A DNA stretch of 64,000 nucleotides from Bacillota bacterium (GTDB lineage Bacteria > Bacillota > Sulfobacillia > DUSP01 > JBFMCS01): positions 50,542 through 114,541 of the forward strand of contig JBFMCS010000041.1 of assembly GCA_040754315.1 (NCBI GenBank). Direction: 5' to 3'. How positions within the stretch are numbered: position 1 is the stretch's first letter; every line of letters starts with the position of its first letter. This document shows, piece after piece, positions 50,973 through 59,659 of the stretch. A program made the translations under genes and the position numbers. The notes under the pieces are model-generated. The model had not been told where the DNA came from. It was given only the letters and a program-made list of their open reading frames with translations, and made no database searches.

Positions 50973-51089
50973 TCACAGGTGAGAGGCATCCCTGATCTCC
51001 ACCTGGTCATCCCGGATAAACAAGTCCACAGGGTTCCTCGAGCGCCCCTTGATGGCAATGCCGTCATAACCGGTGAACTTCAATTCCGG
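50973..51089 (-). pseudogene. Inverted fragment of an aldehyde:ferredoxin oxidoreductase N-terminal domain
   Basis: The minus-strand frame from 51089 reads [20 protein letters not shown] then [18 protein letters not shown] and TGA at 50973-50975. This is the conserved AOR N-domain segment (G.eLK.aGYD.iv..G.s..PvyL.i.d..[11 protein letters not shown]). It abuts the plus-strand AOR relic starting at about 51093, so the fragment is inverted relative to the rest. Confidence 0.7.
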
Positions 51090-51092
51090 CTG

Positions 51093-51700
51093 GCGCGGTG
51101 CGGGATTGGGGCCGCTATGGGTTCAAAGAACCTGAAAGCCATAGCCGTACGGGGTGGCGGGAGGTCCAGGTTCAGATGAGAAGGCAATGACGGCCATCGC
51201 TGGCAAGCCAGAGGGTCTTCTCGTGAATAACCGCTCGTCCTGCGCCTCGTGCGACTGGGGCACCTTAGGGGCGCTCCCGGCTCTCCAGGCACGTAGGATA
51301 CTGTTAACTCGGAACTTCGCTCTAAGGCAGTTCGAAACATGGGAAAGGCTGGCTCCTGAAACCGTGAAGACAGAGGAGGGCAGGGATAGGTGGGGGTGCT
51401 ACGCCTGCTAAGTCCGTTGCAGGAAGACAGCCCAGGCGCCTGTGTCCCTTCGGAAAAGGGACGAGGCTGCTTCGGTTCAAGACAGCCGCGAGACAACGAT
51501 CCCAGCGGCGTCAGGAGGGGATGGCCCTGTTACGACTGGCTGCCCCAGCGCCTGCTGCCAGGCCCCGAGGACCTAACAAGGGGACACCCGGGATACCCGC
51601 CGCTAACCTCAGGCAAGCCTTGCGGCTGTACTGCTCCATGAGGGGCTGGATCCGGGCACCGGAAGCCCGGTACTGCCTAGATGGAGGAGGTGGGCCTGGA
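51093..51700 (+). pseudogene. Degraded aldehyde:ferredoxin oxidoreductase (AOR family)
   Basis: Plus-strand pieces of an AOR-family tungsten enzyme in several frames: [21 protein letters not shown] (51093-51155, the G.[12 protein letters not shown] motif), GALPALQARRILLTRNFALR then QFETWERLAPETVKTEEG and WGCYAC (51270-51410, the LPTRNF...E...GC.aCp region), and LYCSMRGWIRAPEARYCLDG (about 51620-51685, the C-terminal RGWD...G.P motif). Large parts between are missing. Intact members are about 600-640 aa, so this is a relic. Confidence 0.75.
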
Positions 51701-51769
51701 GTGGGCTGTGGAGCCAGGGAGCCCTGGGAAAGGGGACTGAGGCCTCAGGGCTTCGGGCCAGACCGCCGG

Positions 51770-52594
51770 CTACTTGTGGGTGCCGTATGAGCCCTGGGGC
51801 ACGATGGCCTTGCGTTTCCTAAGATCGAACCCGTAACCGGAGGGCAGGATGTGGAGAGCCACACTAGTAATGGCCAAGGGCTCCTCTGGGGCTTGTTCAG
51901 AGGTGTTGCTGTGGTCGATGGAATGGCCGTCAACGATGGTGACCGCTTGAGATCCGATGACCTGGAGGATGCCCTCAGGGGATACCACGGCAGCAGTATC
52001 CTCGTCCACACCTAAACCAAGGACGTGAGGGTTCTCTGCGATGGCACCGAGAAGCCGGCCGATACGGCCCCGCTGTGCGAAGTGCTGGTCTACAACTACA
52101 TCTTTAAGGAACCCCATGCCAGGAGCCATCTTGGTGGTACACTTGCGGGGGGCCTCATCCCCGAGGCCCTCCACGATCATGGTATCGCTCATTACCGAGG
52201 CCCCGGCGCTGGTTCCAGCGATAACGGCTCCTAGGCGGTGAGAGGTGTGCAGCGCGCCGTAAAGGGGTGTTCCCCCAAGAAGGCTTGTGATCCTCAACTG
52301 GTCGCCTCCCGTGAAGAAGATGCCAGTGGCATCCTCGAGCAGCCTGATGTACTGGGGTTCCAGGGCGTCTCTCCGGCAGGCAATATTTATGGGCCACGCG
52401 TGTTCGCAACCCAGTGACTCGAAGATCTCCACGTACTCCCTGGAAGCTGAAGAGGGGTTTGAGGATGCCGCAGCAATGATGGCGATCCTGGCCTTGTCCT
52501 CGCCGGCAAGACGAACTACCTCGGCCAGGATATTCATGCCTCCTCCTTTGTCCTCAGCCCCCCCAATGATTACCAGTGCCCCTGCGCGAGTCAT
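51770..52594 (-). CDS. cphB: Cyanophycinase
   Basis: 274 aa, peptidase family S51. LVIIGGAEDKGGG at the start, FFTGGDQLRITSLLGGT, the nucleophile Ser129 in VIAGTSAGASVM and the VVVDQHFAQRGRIGRLL block are diagnostic. It cleaves cyanophycin to beta-Asp-Arg dipeptides in the cytoplasm. The ATG at 52594 has GGGGG 6 nt upstream. Pairing with cphA gives a complete store-and-mobilise set; a trypsin-like protein is encoded 69 nt upstream on the same strand. Confidence 0.95.
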   Translation of the reverse strand: MTRAGALVIIGGAEDKGGGMNILAEVVRLAGEDKARIAIIAAASSNPSSASREYVEIFESLGCEHAWPINIACRRDALEPQYIRLLEDATGIFFTGGDQLRITSLLGGTPLYGALHTSHRLGAVIAGTSAGASVMSDTMIVEGLGDEAPRKCTTKMAPGMGFLKDVVVDQHFAQRGRIGRLLGAIAENPHVLGLGVDEDTAAVVSPEGILQVIGSQAVTIVDGHSIDHSNTSEQAPEEPLAITSVALHILPSGYGFDLRKRKAIVPQGSYGTHK

Positions 52595-52663
52595 GGAATT
52601 CCCCCTGGCTGTAGTCTGGCCAGGGCTAAGAACCTCTATGTTAGGTCTCCTAGACTGGCCCGC

Positions 52664-53665
52664 CTAGATGGTCACCTTCAGCATGTTCATCACATGACCT
52701 ATCTTCCCTGCTATGCTGGCCTTGTCTGATCCTGCTGACACCAAGCCCAAGGCTTCTCTCCTCAAAGAGACCAGGAGAGAACCACTGTCGCCCGGTTGAG
52801 CCATGGGGGTGGTTACTATCTGATCAGTGAAAACAGCGCTGCCCACATCTCCCATCAGTACCTTCAGCGTAGCGCCTACGACCTTTACCTCCCCTGCAGA
52901 TACCCCAGATGTGCGGCCACTCTTAATGACCCTCTCCCCTAGAGTAGCCTCTCTCGCGGAAGTGACCTCTCCGATATCCATGATCTCGGGGGATATGATC
53001 TCGGGAGACACGGGCCGGGCCACCGCGGCATCCACCAGGTTCTCGCCCTTGACGCTCCGGTACAGGCGAATGTGGTAGTTGGGCTTGGCTATTCCAAGGG
53101 CCCAGTTCACGGCCCGCTCTACACGCTTGGCGACCGAACACGTAGCAGCCTCCCCCGCACGGTAGACAGGGACGAAGCGCTCGAGATAAGCCACGGTGTC
53201 CTCAGAGGCCCCGCCGTCAACCCTCCCGGGTTGGTAGATGGGATCCCCCTTTCTTGACCTGCCATCCCTACCATCGGTGATGTTGGCCAAGACGTGATTG
53301 TTGGAAAGGATTAGGGGGACCTGGGTCTTCTCGTCCTTTACCACAGCACCAAAGGTCCCTGCGGTTACCAGGTGATGCCCGATGCTCACGCCAGGTACGG
53401 CTGGCCTCACCCGGGTGAGGCGCGAAAGGAGGACGATTTCCCCCACTTCAAGTACGTCCGTGTGAACGCTGTTGATCTGTCTAGGAATGGCCTGGCTCCT
53501 GGGAATACTGTCAATGGGTACCTTCTTTGTAACCAGGACAACTACTGCCAAGCGGCCTGTGGAACGTCCGGCTGTCTCTTTGAAGCCAACCCCCACCCCC
53601 ACCACATTATCTTTACTCAAGACGTATGCTCCGTAAGAGGACACGAAGCGCATTAGGCGTTCCAA
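52664..53665 (-). CDS. Putative trypsin-like serine protease, no signal peptide
   Basis: 333 aa with a plausible chymotrypsin-fold triad: His124 in LILSNNHVLANIT, Asp212 in ENLVDAAVARP and Ser294 in AQPGDSGSLLVS. The fold's KSGRTSGVS strand is also present. There is no signal peptide or TM helix, so it should be cytoplasmic. The N-terminal 90 residues (YVLSKDNVVGVGVGFKE, VVVLVTKKVP, PRQINSVHTDV) form a domain common in such bacterial proteins. The start is a TTG at 53665 with GGAGG 8 nt upstream. It precedes cphB and may share its operon. Substrate unknown. Confidence 0.75.
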   Translation of the reverse strand: MERLMRFVSSYGAYVLSKDNVVGVGVGFKETAGRSTGRLAVVVLVTKKVPIDSIPRSQAIPRQINSVHTDVLEVGEIVLLSRLTRVRPAVPGVSIGHHLVTAGTFGAVVKDEKTQVPLILSNNHVLANITDGRDGRSRKGDPIYQPGRVDGGASEDTVAYLERFVPVYRAGEAATCSVAKRVERAVNWALGIAKPNYHIRLYRSVKGENLVDAAVARPVSPEIISPEIMDIGEVTSAREATLGERVIKSGRTSGVSAGEVKVVGATLKVLMGDVGSAVFTDQIVTTPMAQPGDSGSLLVSLRREALGLVSAGSDKASIAGKIGHVMNMLKVTI

Positions 53666-53830
53666 AGGGTTTCCCTCCTTGCCACGGCGATTCCGGTTGT
53701 CACGTGGCTGTACACACCATAATATGCGGGTGGAATGCTGCTGGTGTCCGGAGGGATGAGTGAAGACACCTGCACCGAGGCCATGTAAGGGACGAAATGC
53801 GAGGGGATCAGCCATCGGGATGCTTGGCAA

Positions 53831-54556
53831 GGGTCCTTCTGAAAGACCGGTCTGCCATGGTCAATGATGTTGGGAGTAAAGCGGTAAGGATAGCGTATGG
53901 CCTCAGACGTGGGCTAGCCTGGTAACAGAAATCTCACCCTTGGGCACAAAGCCTCGGGTTTGCTGTCCTGTTGGCAAGGTCAGCATGGTGTGAAGATGTA
54001 GCGACTAGTCTGGTAGGCGTGTCTTATGATAACCCCCATGTACCGGCCCGGCTCAAGCACCCTGTGACATAGCCCGAAGGCCGCTTCCATACAGCCCAGC
54101 TAGGATTCGTAGGAGACCATGCTGGCCAGCCAGGTCTTTGTCCTGCTCTGGCCTCATGTCATAGTCAGCCCGGCGTTTTGGCGTGGCCTCCATGGCGGTC
54201 GTCGCACATGGTCCTCTGCAAGTGTGCAGGTTGTGGGGGAACCATGGCTGTGCATTGGACGCATCACTCGAGGTTCTTCATGACCTCAAGGCGGCGTCCC
54301 TCAACCATCTCTGCCAGACGGTGGTTTCTTTGCCGGAGCTGTCACACACTTGTGATAGACTTGATCCCACGCGGGCTTATCTATCCCCAGAGACGGCCGG
54401 GGGGCTACATAGCATGGCGCCTATCGGCGCCTATCAAAGTCGCGCCAACACCGGCAAATGGGTGAGGGACGCTTCCACCGGGATTGGTGAAGAAGTGGGC
54501 GCCGTGCTCATTAAGGAGGGAATGCCCGGACTCGCTTGGATAGGAGGTCATCAATA
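53831..54556 (-). pseudogene. Degraded DNA methyltransferase (COG0863-type)
   Basis: Minus-strand pieces in three frames: FFTNPGGSVPHPFAGVGATLIGA (near 54470, the SAM/FxGxG motif region); YDMRPEQDKDLA (about 54140); an SMVSYES-stop-LGCMEAAFG run followed by LCHRVLEPGRYMGVIIRHAY and QTSRYIF (about 54000-54110); RGFVPKGEI; and YPYRFTPNIIDHGRPVFQKD (about 53835-53895). Together they follow the order of an N4/N6 DNA methylase with 'VLkPGrYm.VvigD.y..gRYif' and 'RlrPYgYP..FvPNIvhqhilvfrK'. Multiple stops and frameshifts make it a relic. Confidence 0.7.
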
Positions 54557-54710
54557 AATCTCCGTTTCCGGTGGGCTCACATCCCAGGGACGGAGGCCGG
54601 CGCAACACCGATCCCCGCCCGAGGCCCGGACGAGGCCTCCACCATGGCGACCTGATCTGCTGTGAGGGCTTGGAAAGGGCGAGGCAGTAATCTCGTGCCC
54701 CGCCCACGCT

Positions 54711-54989
54711 TTAGGTCACGTCAGCCACACCGGTCTCTTGCAGGGCCTCGCCAGCCAGGGTTAACTCTACGGTGCGGGTGAGGATGTCGGTATAACTATA
54801 GGAGACCCTGCGTCCCAGGAAACGGTCATCGTCTAGTTTAACCACGAATATGCTGGGGTACGTCTGCTCGAGAACGCCCATTCGCTCAACCACACGCTTC
54901 CTGCCCTTGTTGGCTCGTATCATAATACGCTGACCAACGTGCCCGTCAAGCCCGCTTTTTATCTTGGCTATGGCATTGCTGCCTGACAT
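54711..54989 (-). CDS. veg: Veg family protein
   Basis: 92 aa, the usual Veg length. IAKIKSGLDGHVGQRIMIRANKGRKRVVERMGVLEQTYPSIFVVKLD and the RRVSYSYTDILT block define it. In Bacillus, Veg promotes biofilm matrix gene expression and has an exceptionally strong promoter; here two near-consensus promoters precede it. ATG at 54989 with AAGGGGTG 8 nt upstream. Confidence 0.95.
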   Translation of the reverse strand: MSGSNAIAKIKSGLDGHVGQRIMIRANKGRKRVVERMGVLEQTYPSIFVVKLDDDRFLGRRVSYSYTDILTRTVELTLAGEALQETGVADVT

Positions 54990-55029
54990 TGGTCACACAC
55001 CCCTTTGAGATCGACCCTCACTGTCAATA

Positions 55030-55058
55030 ATTGTACCATCAATTTAGTCACTTGTCAA
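55030..55058 (-). promoter_or_regulatory. Proximal sigma-A promoter of veg
   Basis: Minus strand TTGACA (55053-55058), 17-bp spacer, TACAAT (55030-55035). Perfect -35 and optimal spacing, 40 bp upstream of the veg start. Confidence 0.85.
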
Positions 55059-55070
55059 TTTGAATAGATT

Positions 55071-55099
55071 ATGATATAGGAGTATCTGCTGGCTGTCAA
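55071..55099 (-). promoter_or_regulatory. Distal sigma-A promoter of veg
   Basis: Minus strand TTGACA (55094-55099), 17-bp spacer, TATCAT (55071-55076), 41 bp upstream of the proximal promoter. Confidence 0.75.
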
Positions 55100-55522
55100 T
55101 AGAAAATTCGCCCGAGCCATTTGCGTTCCAGAAGATCGGCAGGCTGAGCATGGATGTAGTTAAGGGAAAAGGCTTTGACCCCATGGGATAGTGCATCGTG
55201 GGCTTTTTTCATCATGGATGGCGGGCAGTCTCGGGAAATCGACCTCAGGAAAACCAGGGTTATCCCTGCCCTCGTTGCCGAAGTGATGTTTAGCGATAGA
55301 ACCCCTGAGAGGAGGGAGGAGCGCCCATGGCATTATACCACAGGGGCGGTAACATAGGGGCGGCTCCTTGGGTGGGAGGAGACTTAGGAAATTGGGGACC
55401 TGGAGCGGCTTAGGCTGGTGGTGGAGCACATGCTCGGAGCACCCGCCTCGCCCGCCCTTAACCGAACACCGGCAGACAGAGGGGTTATGAGGTCTCGGGC
55501 GGTGGATACGGGGCTTTCGTTC
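55100..55522. other. Interval upstream of veg without a recognised gene
   Basis: About 420 bp. Short frames on both strands have no ribosome-binding site plus family match. sspF/yabG-like genes found near veg in Bacillus were looked for and not seen. Confidence 0.35.
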
Positions 55523-55993
55523 CTACTTCGTGTGCTTGTCAGCGACCTTCGAGGCACCGTAGGATTCCGGTTTGATTCTTGCGTCGAAGCCGCTGCCCAT
55601 CACCATTCCAACGATTTCCCGGACAATATCCTTGGTGTCGCCTTTTTCTCCTACGTCCAAGTGTATCTCCAGCCCAGCCAGGTCCGCATGGCTATGGGCC
55701 ATCTTCTCCGCGAGGCGTCCTGCAACCCCCAGGCTCAGCGAAGCCTCGTAGAACATCCGCTGTCTGAGGCTTATCATCTTGCGGTCTCGCTTCTTGGTGT
55801 AGTAGTAGCGGGCGCCTTTGCCCAGGCGGTGGATGATAACGGCGGTTACGAAGGTGACCTCATCCTTGTTATGGGAGTCCGTACCCACGATTACCTTATA
55901 GGTGCTTCCTGGACTCTCATTCATGTACTCCATGAGGTCCTTGAACATTCCTTCAAAAGACAGGGAACCCTTGGTCGGGCTGATAAACACCAA
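55523..55993 (-). CDS. YkuK-like RNase H-fold protein (DUF458)
   Basis: 156 aa: FISPTKGSLSFEGMFKDLMEYM, YKVIVGTDSHNKDEVTFVTAVIIHRLGKGARYYYTK and LEIHLDVGEKGDTKDIVREIVGMVMGSGFDARIKPESYGASKVADKH. This is the DUF458/YkuK family, with an RNase H-like core (Asp of GTDSH, LDVGEKG). Biochemical role unknown. The start chosen is the TTG at 55993, with GAGGTGA 7 nt upstream, giving MVFISPTKG; a frame ten codons longer lacks support. Confidence 0.88.
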   Translation of the reverse strand: MVFISPTKGSLSFEGMFKDLMEYMNESPGSTYKVIVGTDSHNKDEVTFVTAVIIHRLGKGARYYYTKKRDRKMISLRQRMFYEASLSLGVAGRLAEKMAHSHADLAGLEIHLDVGEKGDTKDIVREIVGMVMGSGFDARIKPESYGASKVADKHTK

Positions 55994-56042
55994 TCTGAAG
56001 TCACCTCGAATTGAGTGTAGCACAAGGAATCACATTTCGCCA

Positions 56043-56918
56043 TTAAGGCCTATGTTTAAGGCTCCTGTACGCTGCCGCCAGGAGGGCAAACTCACTGGCG
56101 CTAAGGGTTTCGCCACGTCTTGCAGAATCAATCCCGGCATATGCCAGGAGTTCCGCGGTGCCCTGGCGGTCCATTTCCAGACTCTTAAGGGCACTGGCCA
56201 GCGTCTTCCTCCGTTGCCGGAAGGCGGCGTTGACCAGAGAGTAGAAATCACTGGCGCACTGGCCGTAGAGGGGCCTTGCCAGTGGGTGCATAATCACAAG
56301 GGATGAATAGACCTCAGGGCGAGGCCAGAATGCGCCAGGAGGGACGGAAAATGCCAGCCTGGCCTCTGCTACTGCCTGGGCTGCCACGCTCAAACCACCA
56401 TAGTTCTTTGTGCCGGGAAAAGCCACAACGCGCTCTGCAACCTCTCGCTGGAGCATAACGGTGATGCTCTCCCACGCGAGGATGTTGTGGATGATCTGGT
56501 ACAGCAGGTCCGATGAGAGGTAGTAGGGGAGATTAGATACAAACTTGACCTTGTACAGCCCCATCTGGGCGGCGTGATGGCGGGCAATCGCCGCCAGGTC
56601 CTCCTTGGTCGCGTCGGCCTGAATGATACTCACTCTCTGGCACGAGTAAAACAGTTCGTCCAAGAGGCGACACAGGCCCCGGTCATACTCTAGGGCCAGG
56701 ACCCAGGCGCCTCGCCTGGCCATCGCTTGGGTAAGCGCTCCGGCTCCGGGCCCCACCTCCAAGATTAGTTCGCCTGGATTGGGAGAAACCTCATCTACTA
56801 TCTTCCTGAGTATGTTGGCATCCACCAGGAAGTTCTGGCCAAGCTTGGGGTTGGGACTGAGACCATGCTTGGCCAGGGCGGCTCTGAGAACACTTAGTGA
56901 TGTCATGCTTGCATCCAC
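56043..56918 (-). CDS. rsmA: 16S rRNA (adenine(1518)-N6/adenine(1519)-N6)-dimethyltransferase
   Basis: 291 aa. The KsgA start LSPNPKLGQNFLVDANILRKI, motif I LEVGPGAGALTQAMARRG, the catalytic FVSNLPYYLSSDLLY (NLPY) and the C-terminal helical domain with AFRQRRKTLASALKSL are all present. It dimethylates two adenines in helix 45. The GTG at 56918 has AAGGAGG 6 nt upstream. It follows tatD by 43 nt; rnmV (ribonuclease M5), often between them in Firmicutes, is absent. Confidence 0.96.
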   Translation of the reverse strand: MDASMTSLSVLRAALAKHGLSPNPKLGQNFLVDANILRKIVDEVSPNPGELILEVGPGAGALTQAMARRGAWVLALEYDRGLCRLLDELFYSCQRVSIIQADATKEDLAAIARHHAAQMGLYKVKFVSNLPYYLSSDLLYQIIHNILAWESITVMLQREVAERVVAFPGTKNYGGLSVAAQAVAEARLAFSVPPGAFWPRPEVYSSLVIMHPLARPLYGQCASDFYSLVNAAFRQRRKTLASALKSLEMDRQGTAELLAYAGIDSARRGETLSASEFALLAAAYRSLKHRP

Positions 56919-56961
56919 GGTGGACCTCCTTGTATTGTCCGCCGGCCGGGTTCTTTCGCCC

Positions 56962-57771
56962 TCAATCGCTAAGGGGCCGGCTGCCGACCCTTTCCGCTCC
57001 ATTCAAGAACAGCGAGCCGAAGAGTTCCCTGGAGTTCTGCGCGACTGCCTCGGCCATCCTGTCCATGCTTACCCCCTTTATTGCAGCGCATTCCCGTACC
57101 ACATGGTAAACAAAGGCTGGCTCGTTTCGCTTCCCCCGAATGGCCTGGGGAGCAAGAAACGGGCAGTCTGTTTCAACAAGCAGGCGATCCAGCGGCACAA
57201 ACCTGACAATATCCCTGAGACGGTCAGACTTAGGATACGTGATTGGGCCTGCGATGGATAAGTAGAAACCCAGATGCAGGGCCTCGCGGGCATTCTCCAC
57301 GTTCCCTGAGAAGCAATGCATTACCCCGCGCCTGGCTCCCTCCTCTCCCATGATGGCCACGGCCTCCCTGTAGGCGTCCCGGCAGTGTACCACCACGGGG
57401 AGGTCCATTTCCACCCCAAGCCTCAACTGCTCGCGAAACGCTCTTTCCTGTTCCTGCCGGGGAGACAGGTTCCGGTGGAAATCCAGTCCTGTCTCTCCTA
57501 TGGCCACCACCTCAGGCTCCTGGGCGAGGGCACGCAAGGATGAAGGGTCGCTCCAGCGAGCTGCATCATGAGGGTGGATCCCAACACATGCCCACACTCC
57601 CGGGTTAGCCCTCGCCAGAGCTAGGGCCTTGCGGGAAGACTCGAGCCCGATCCCCACCTCTAGTACGGCCGCCAGCCCGGAGGCCCACGCCCGTTCCAGC
57701 ACCTGCTGGCGGTCGGAAGCGAACGAATTCATGTGCAGGTGCGCGTGGGTATCCACCAGCACAGGTCTCAT
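56962..57771 (-). CDS. tatD: TatD family DNase
   Basis: 269 aa metal-dependent hydrolase. DTHAHLHMNSF (metal His pair), IGETGLDFHRNLSPRQEQERAF, VVHCRDAYREAV, GVMHCFSGN and LLVETDCPFLAPQAIRGKRNEPAFV (Asp ligand) are the TatD signatures. It is a 3'-5' exonuclease/deoxyribonuclease. The ATG at 57771 overlaps the metG stop (ATGA), so the two genes are coupled. Confidence 0.95.
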   Translation of the reverse strand: MRPVLVDTHAHLHMNSFASDRQQVLERAWASGLAAVLEVGIGLESSRKALALARANPGVWACVGIHPHDAARWSDPSSLRALAQEPEVVAIGETGLDFHRNLSPRQEQERAFREQLRLGVEMDLPVVVHCRDAYREAVAIMGEEGARRGVMHCFSGNVENAREALHLGFYLSIAGPITYPKSDRLRDIVRFVPLDRLLVETDCPFLAPQAIRGKRNEPAFVYHVVRECAAIKGVSMDRMAEAVAQNSRELFGSLFLNGAERVGSRPLSD

Positions 57772-59645
57772 AAGACCTTGGACCCCAATTCTGTTGGCCG
57801 GTCCACGGTTAGGAGCTTGTCCCCCTTCCCATCGCAAGCCGCCAGGATCATCCCCTTGGAACGCACTCCACGGATCTTGGCCTCCTCAAGATTGGCGACT
57901 ATTATGACAAACCTTCCTGCAAGGTCTTCCGGGGAGTAGTCCTCCGCAATGCCGGAAACCACCTGCCTTCGCTCGTAGCCCAGGTCCAGATCTATCTTTA
58001 AGAGTTTGTCCGTACCCTTTACCCTCTCGGCGCTGAGGACTCGCGCTACACGGAGGTCCAGTCGCTGGAATTCCTCAATGGATATGGTTGAATACTGGTT
58101 TTCTTCGTCACTGGACACTTCAATGCGAGGGAACAGTGGTTCACCCTTGGCTACCGGGGTGCCAGGTTGCAGGAGGCCCCAGCGCCCCAGGGTTTCCCAG
58201 GAGGAGTCCCGTGGACTTCCCTGGACCCCCAGCTGCAGCCAAATCCTCTCTGGGGTTTCCATCATGAACGGCGTCAGGAGCGTCGCCGAAATCCTCAGGA
58301 CCTCTAGGACATTATAGATGACCTCGCCAGCCCGATCTTTCCTTCCCTGCTTAGCCAGGGCCCATGGAGCCTCTTCGTCCAGGTACTTGTTCCCCCGCGC
58401 CACCAAGCGCCACACAGCGGCCAGAGCATTGGAGAGTTCGAGGCGTTCCATAGCCTCCTGGAAATCCTTGATGACCTCAACCACAAGCGCCGCGAACCCA
58501 TCGTCCGGTCCTGAGGTGGGCACAACGTTCCCAAAGTTCTTCTCCAGGAGAACCAGGGACCGGTTCAGGAGGTTTCCCAGGTCATTGGCGAGGTCGGTGT
58601 TGACCCGCTGTATGAGATTATCCTCCGAGTAGAAGCCGTCCGCACCAAAGGGGATTTCCCTCAGTAGGAAGTAGCGCACTGCATCTACTCCATACTTCTC
58701 TATCAGCACCAGAGGGTCAATCACGTTTCCTTTGGACTTAGACATCTTGCCCCCTTCAAACACAAGCCATCCGTGGCCGAATACCCTTTTGGGCAATGGT
58801 ACATCCAGGGCCATCAGGATTATTGGCCAGATGACCGTATGGAACCTGACGATCTCCTTGGCCATGAGGTGGACGTCTGCGGGCCAGTACTTGGGGACTT
58901 CGCTCTCAAGTGGGTAGCCTAAGGCCGTGAGGTAATTGGCCAGGGCGTCAAACCAGACGTAGATGACGTGCTTTTGGTCCCCGGGGACTGGTATACCCCA
59001 CTTGAACGTAGTCCTTGAAACGCAGAGGTCTTCCAGGCCACCCTTAATGAATCTAATCATCTCATTGCGCCTGGAGGCGGGTTGAATGAAGTCCGGGTTC
59101 CCCTCTATGTGCTTCAGGAGCCGGTCCTGGTACCGGGAGAGGCGGAAGAAGTAACTTTCTTCTTTCAGGAGCTCCACTGGACGCCCACAATCTGGATTGG
59201 GGCACTTCCCATCCACTAACTGGCGTTCGAGCCAGAAGGTCTCGCAGGGAACACAGTACCAGCCCTCATACTCGGACTTGTAGATGTCTCCCTTGTCTTG
59301 AATCCGGCGGAAAATCTCCTGTACCGCATTCTTGTGCCGGGCCTCCGTAGTCCTGATGAAGTCATCATAGGAAATGCCTAGCCGTTCCCAGAGACGCTTG
59401 ATGCCCACCACTATGCCGTCGACAAACTCTTGAGGGGTCTTCCCCGCGGCTTGCGCCTTTCGCTCGATCTTCTGCCCGTGCTCGTCGGTGCCCGTCAGGA
59501 AACGGGTGTCGTAGCCCTGAAGCCTCTTGAACCTGGCAATGGCGTCTGCGGCTACAGTGGTGTACGCGTGGCCGATATGAAGGCTGTCACTGGGGTAGTA
59601 GATTGGTGTGGTAATGTAGAAGGTTCCTTTTGATGCGGTTGGCAT
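57768..59645 (-). CDS. metG: Methionine--tRNA ligase
   Basis: 625 aa. Class I motifs HIGHAYTT (about 22-29) and KMSKSKGNV (about 295-303). Zinc-binding cysteines in WYCVPCETFW and GKCPNPDCGRP (about 128-150). A C-terminal tRNA-binding OB-fold (about 525-625; LDLRVARVLSAERVKGTDKLLK). It charges Met tRNAs. The gene is preceded by a T-box leader reading the ATG specifier and by a sigma-A promoter, so it should be induced when uncharged Met-tRNA accumulates. Confidence 0.97.
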   Translation of the reverse strand: MPTASKGTFYITTPIYYPSDSLHIGHAYTTVAADAIARFKRLQGYDTRFLTGTDEHGQKIERKAQAAGKTPQEFVDGIVVGIKRLWERLGISYDDFIRTTEARHKNAVQEIFRRIQDKGDIYKSEYEGWYCVPCETFWLERQLVDGKCPNPDCGRPVELLKEESYFFRLSRYQDRLLKHIEGNPDFIQPASRRNEMIRFIKGGLEDLCVSRTTFKWGIPVPGDQKHVIYVWFDALANYLTALGYPLESEVPKYWPADVHLMAKEIVRFHTVIWPIILMALDVPLPKRVFGHGWLVFEGGKMSKSKGNVIDPLVLIEKYGVDAVRYFLLREIPFGADGFYSEDNLIQRVNTDLANDLGNLLNRSLVLLEKNFGNVVPTSGPDDGFAALVVEVIKDFQEAMERLELSNALAAVWRLVARGNKYLDEEAPWALAKQGRKDRAGEVIYNVLEVLRISATLLTPFMMETPERIWLQLGVQGSPRDSSWETLGRWGLLQPGTPVAKGEPLFPRIEVSSDEENQYSTISIEEFQRLDLRVARVLSAERVKGTDKLLKIDLDLGYERRQVVSGIAEDYSPEDLAGRFVIIVANLEEAKIRGVRSKGMILAACDGKGDKLLTVDRPTELGSKVL

Positions 59646-59659
59646 GGCTTACCCTCCTC

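Noticed and set aside
50771..51067. 98-aa minus-strand frame upstream of cphA
   Set aside because: Its frame differs from the AOR fragment on that strand and has no protein-like motif.
54183..54557. 124-aa plus-strand frame near the methylase relic
   Set aside because: No family match; the minus strand carries recognisable methylase fragments in the same interval.
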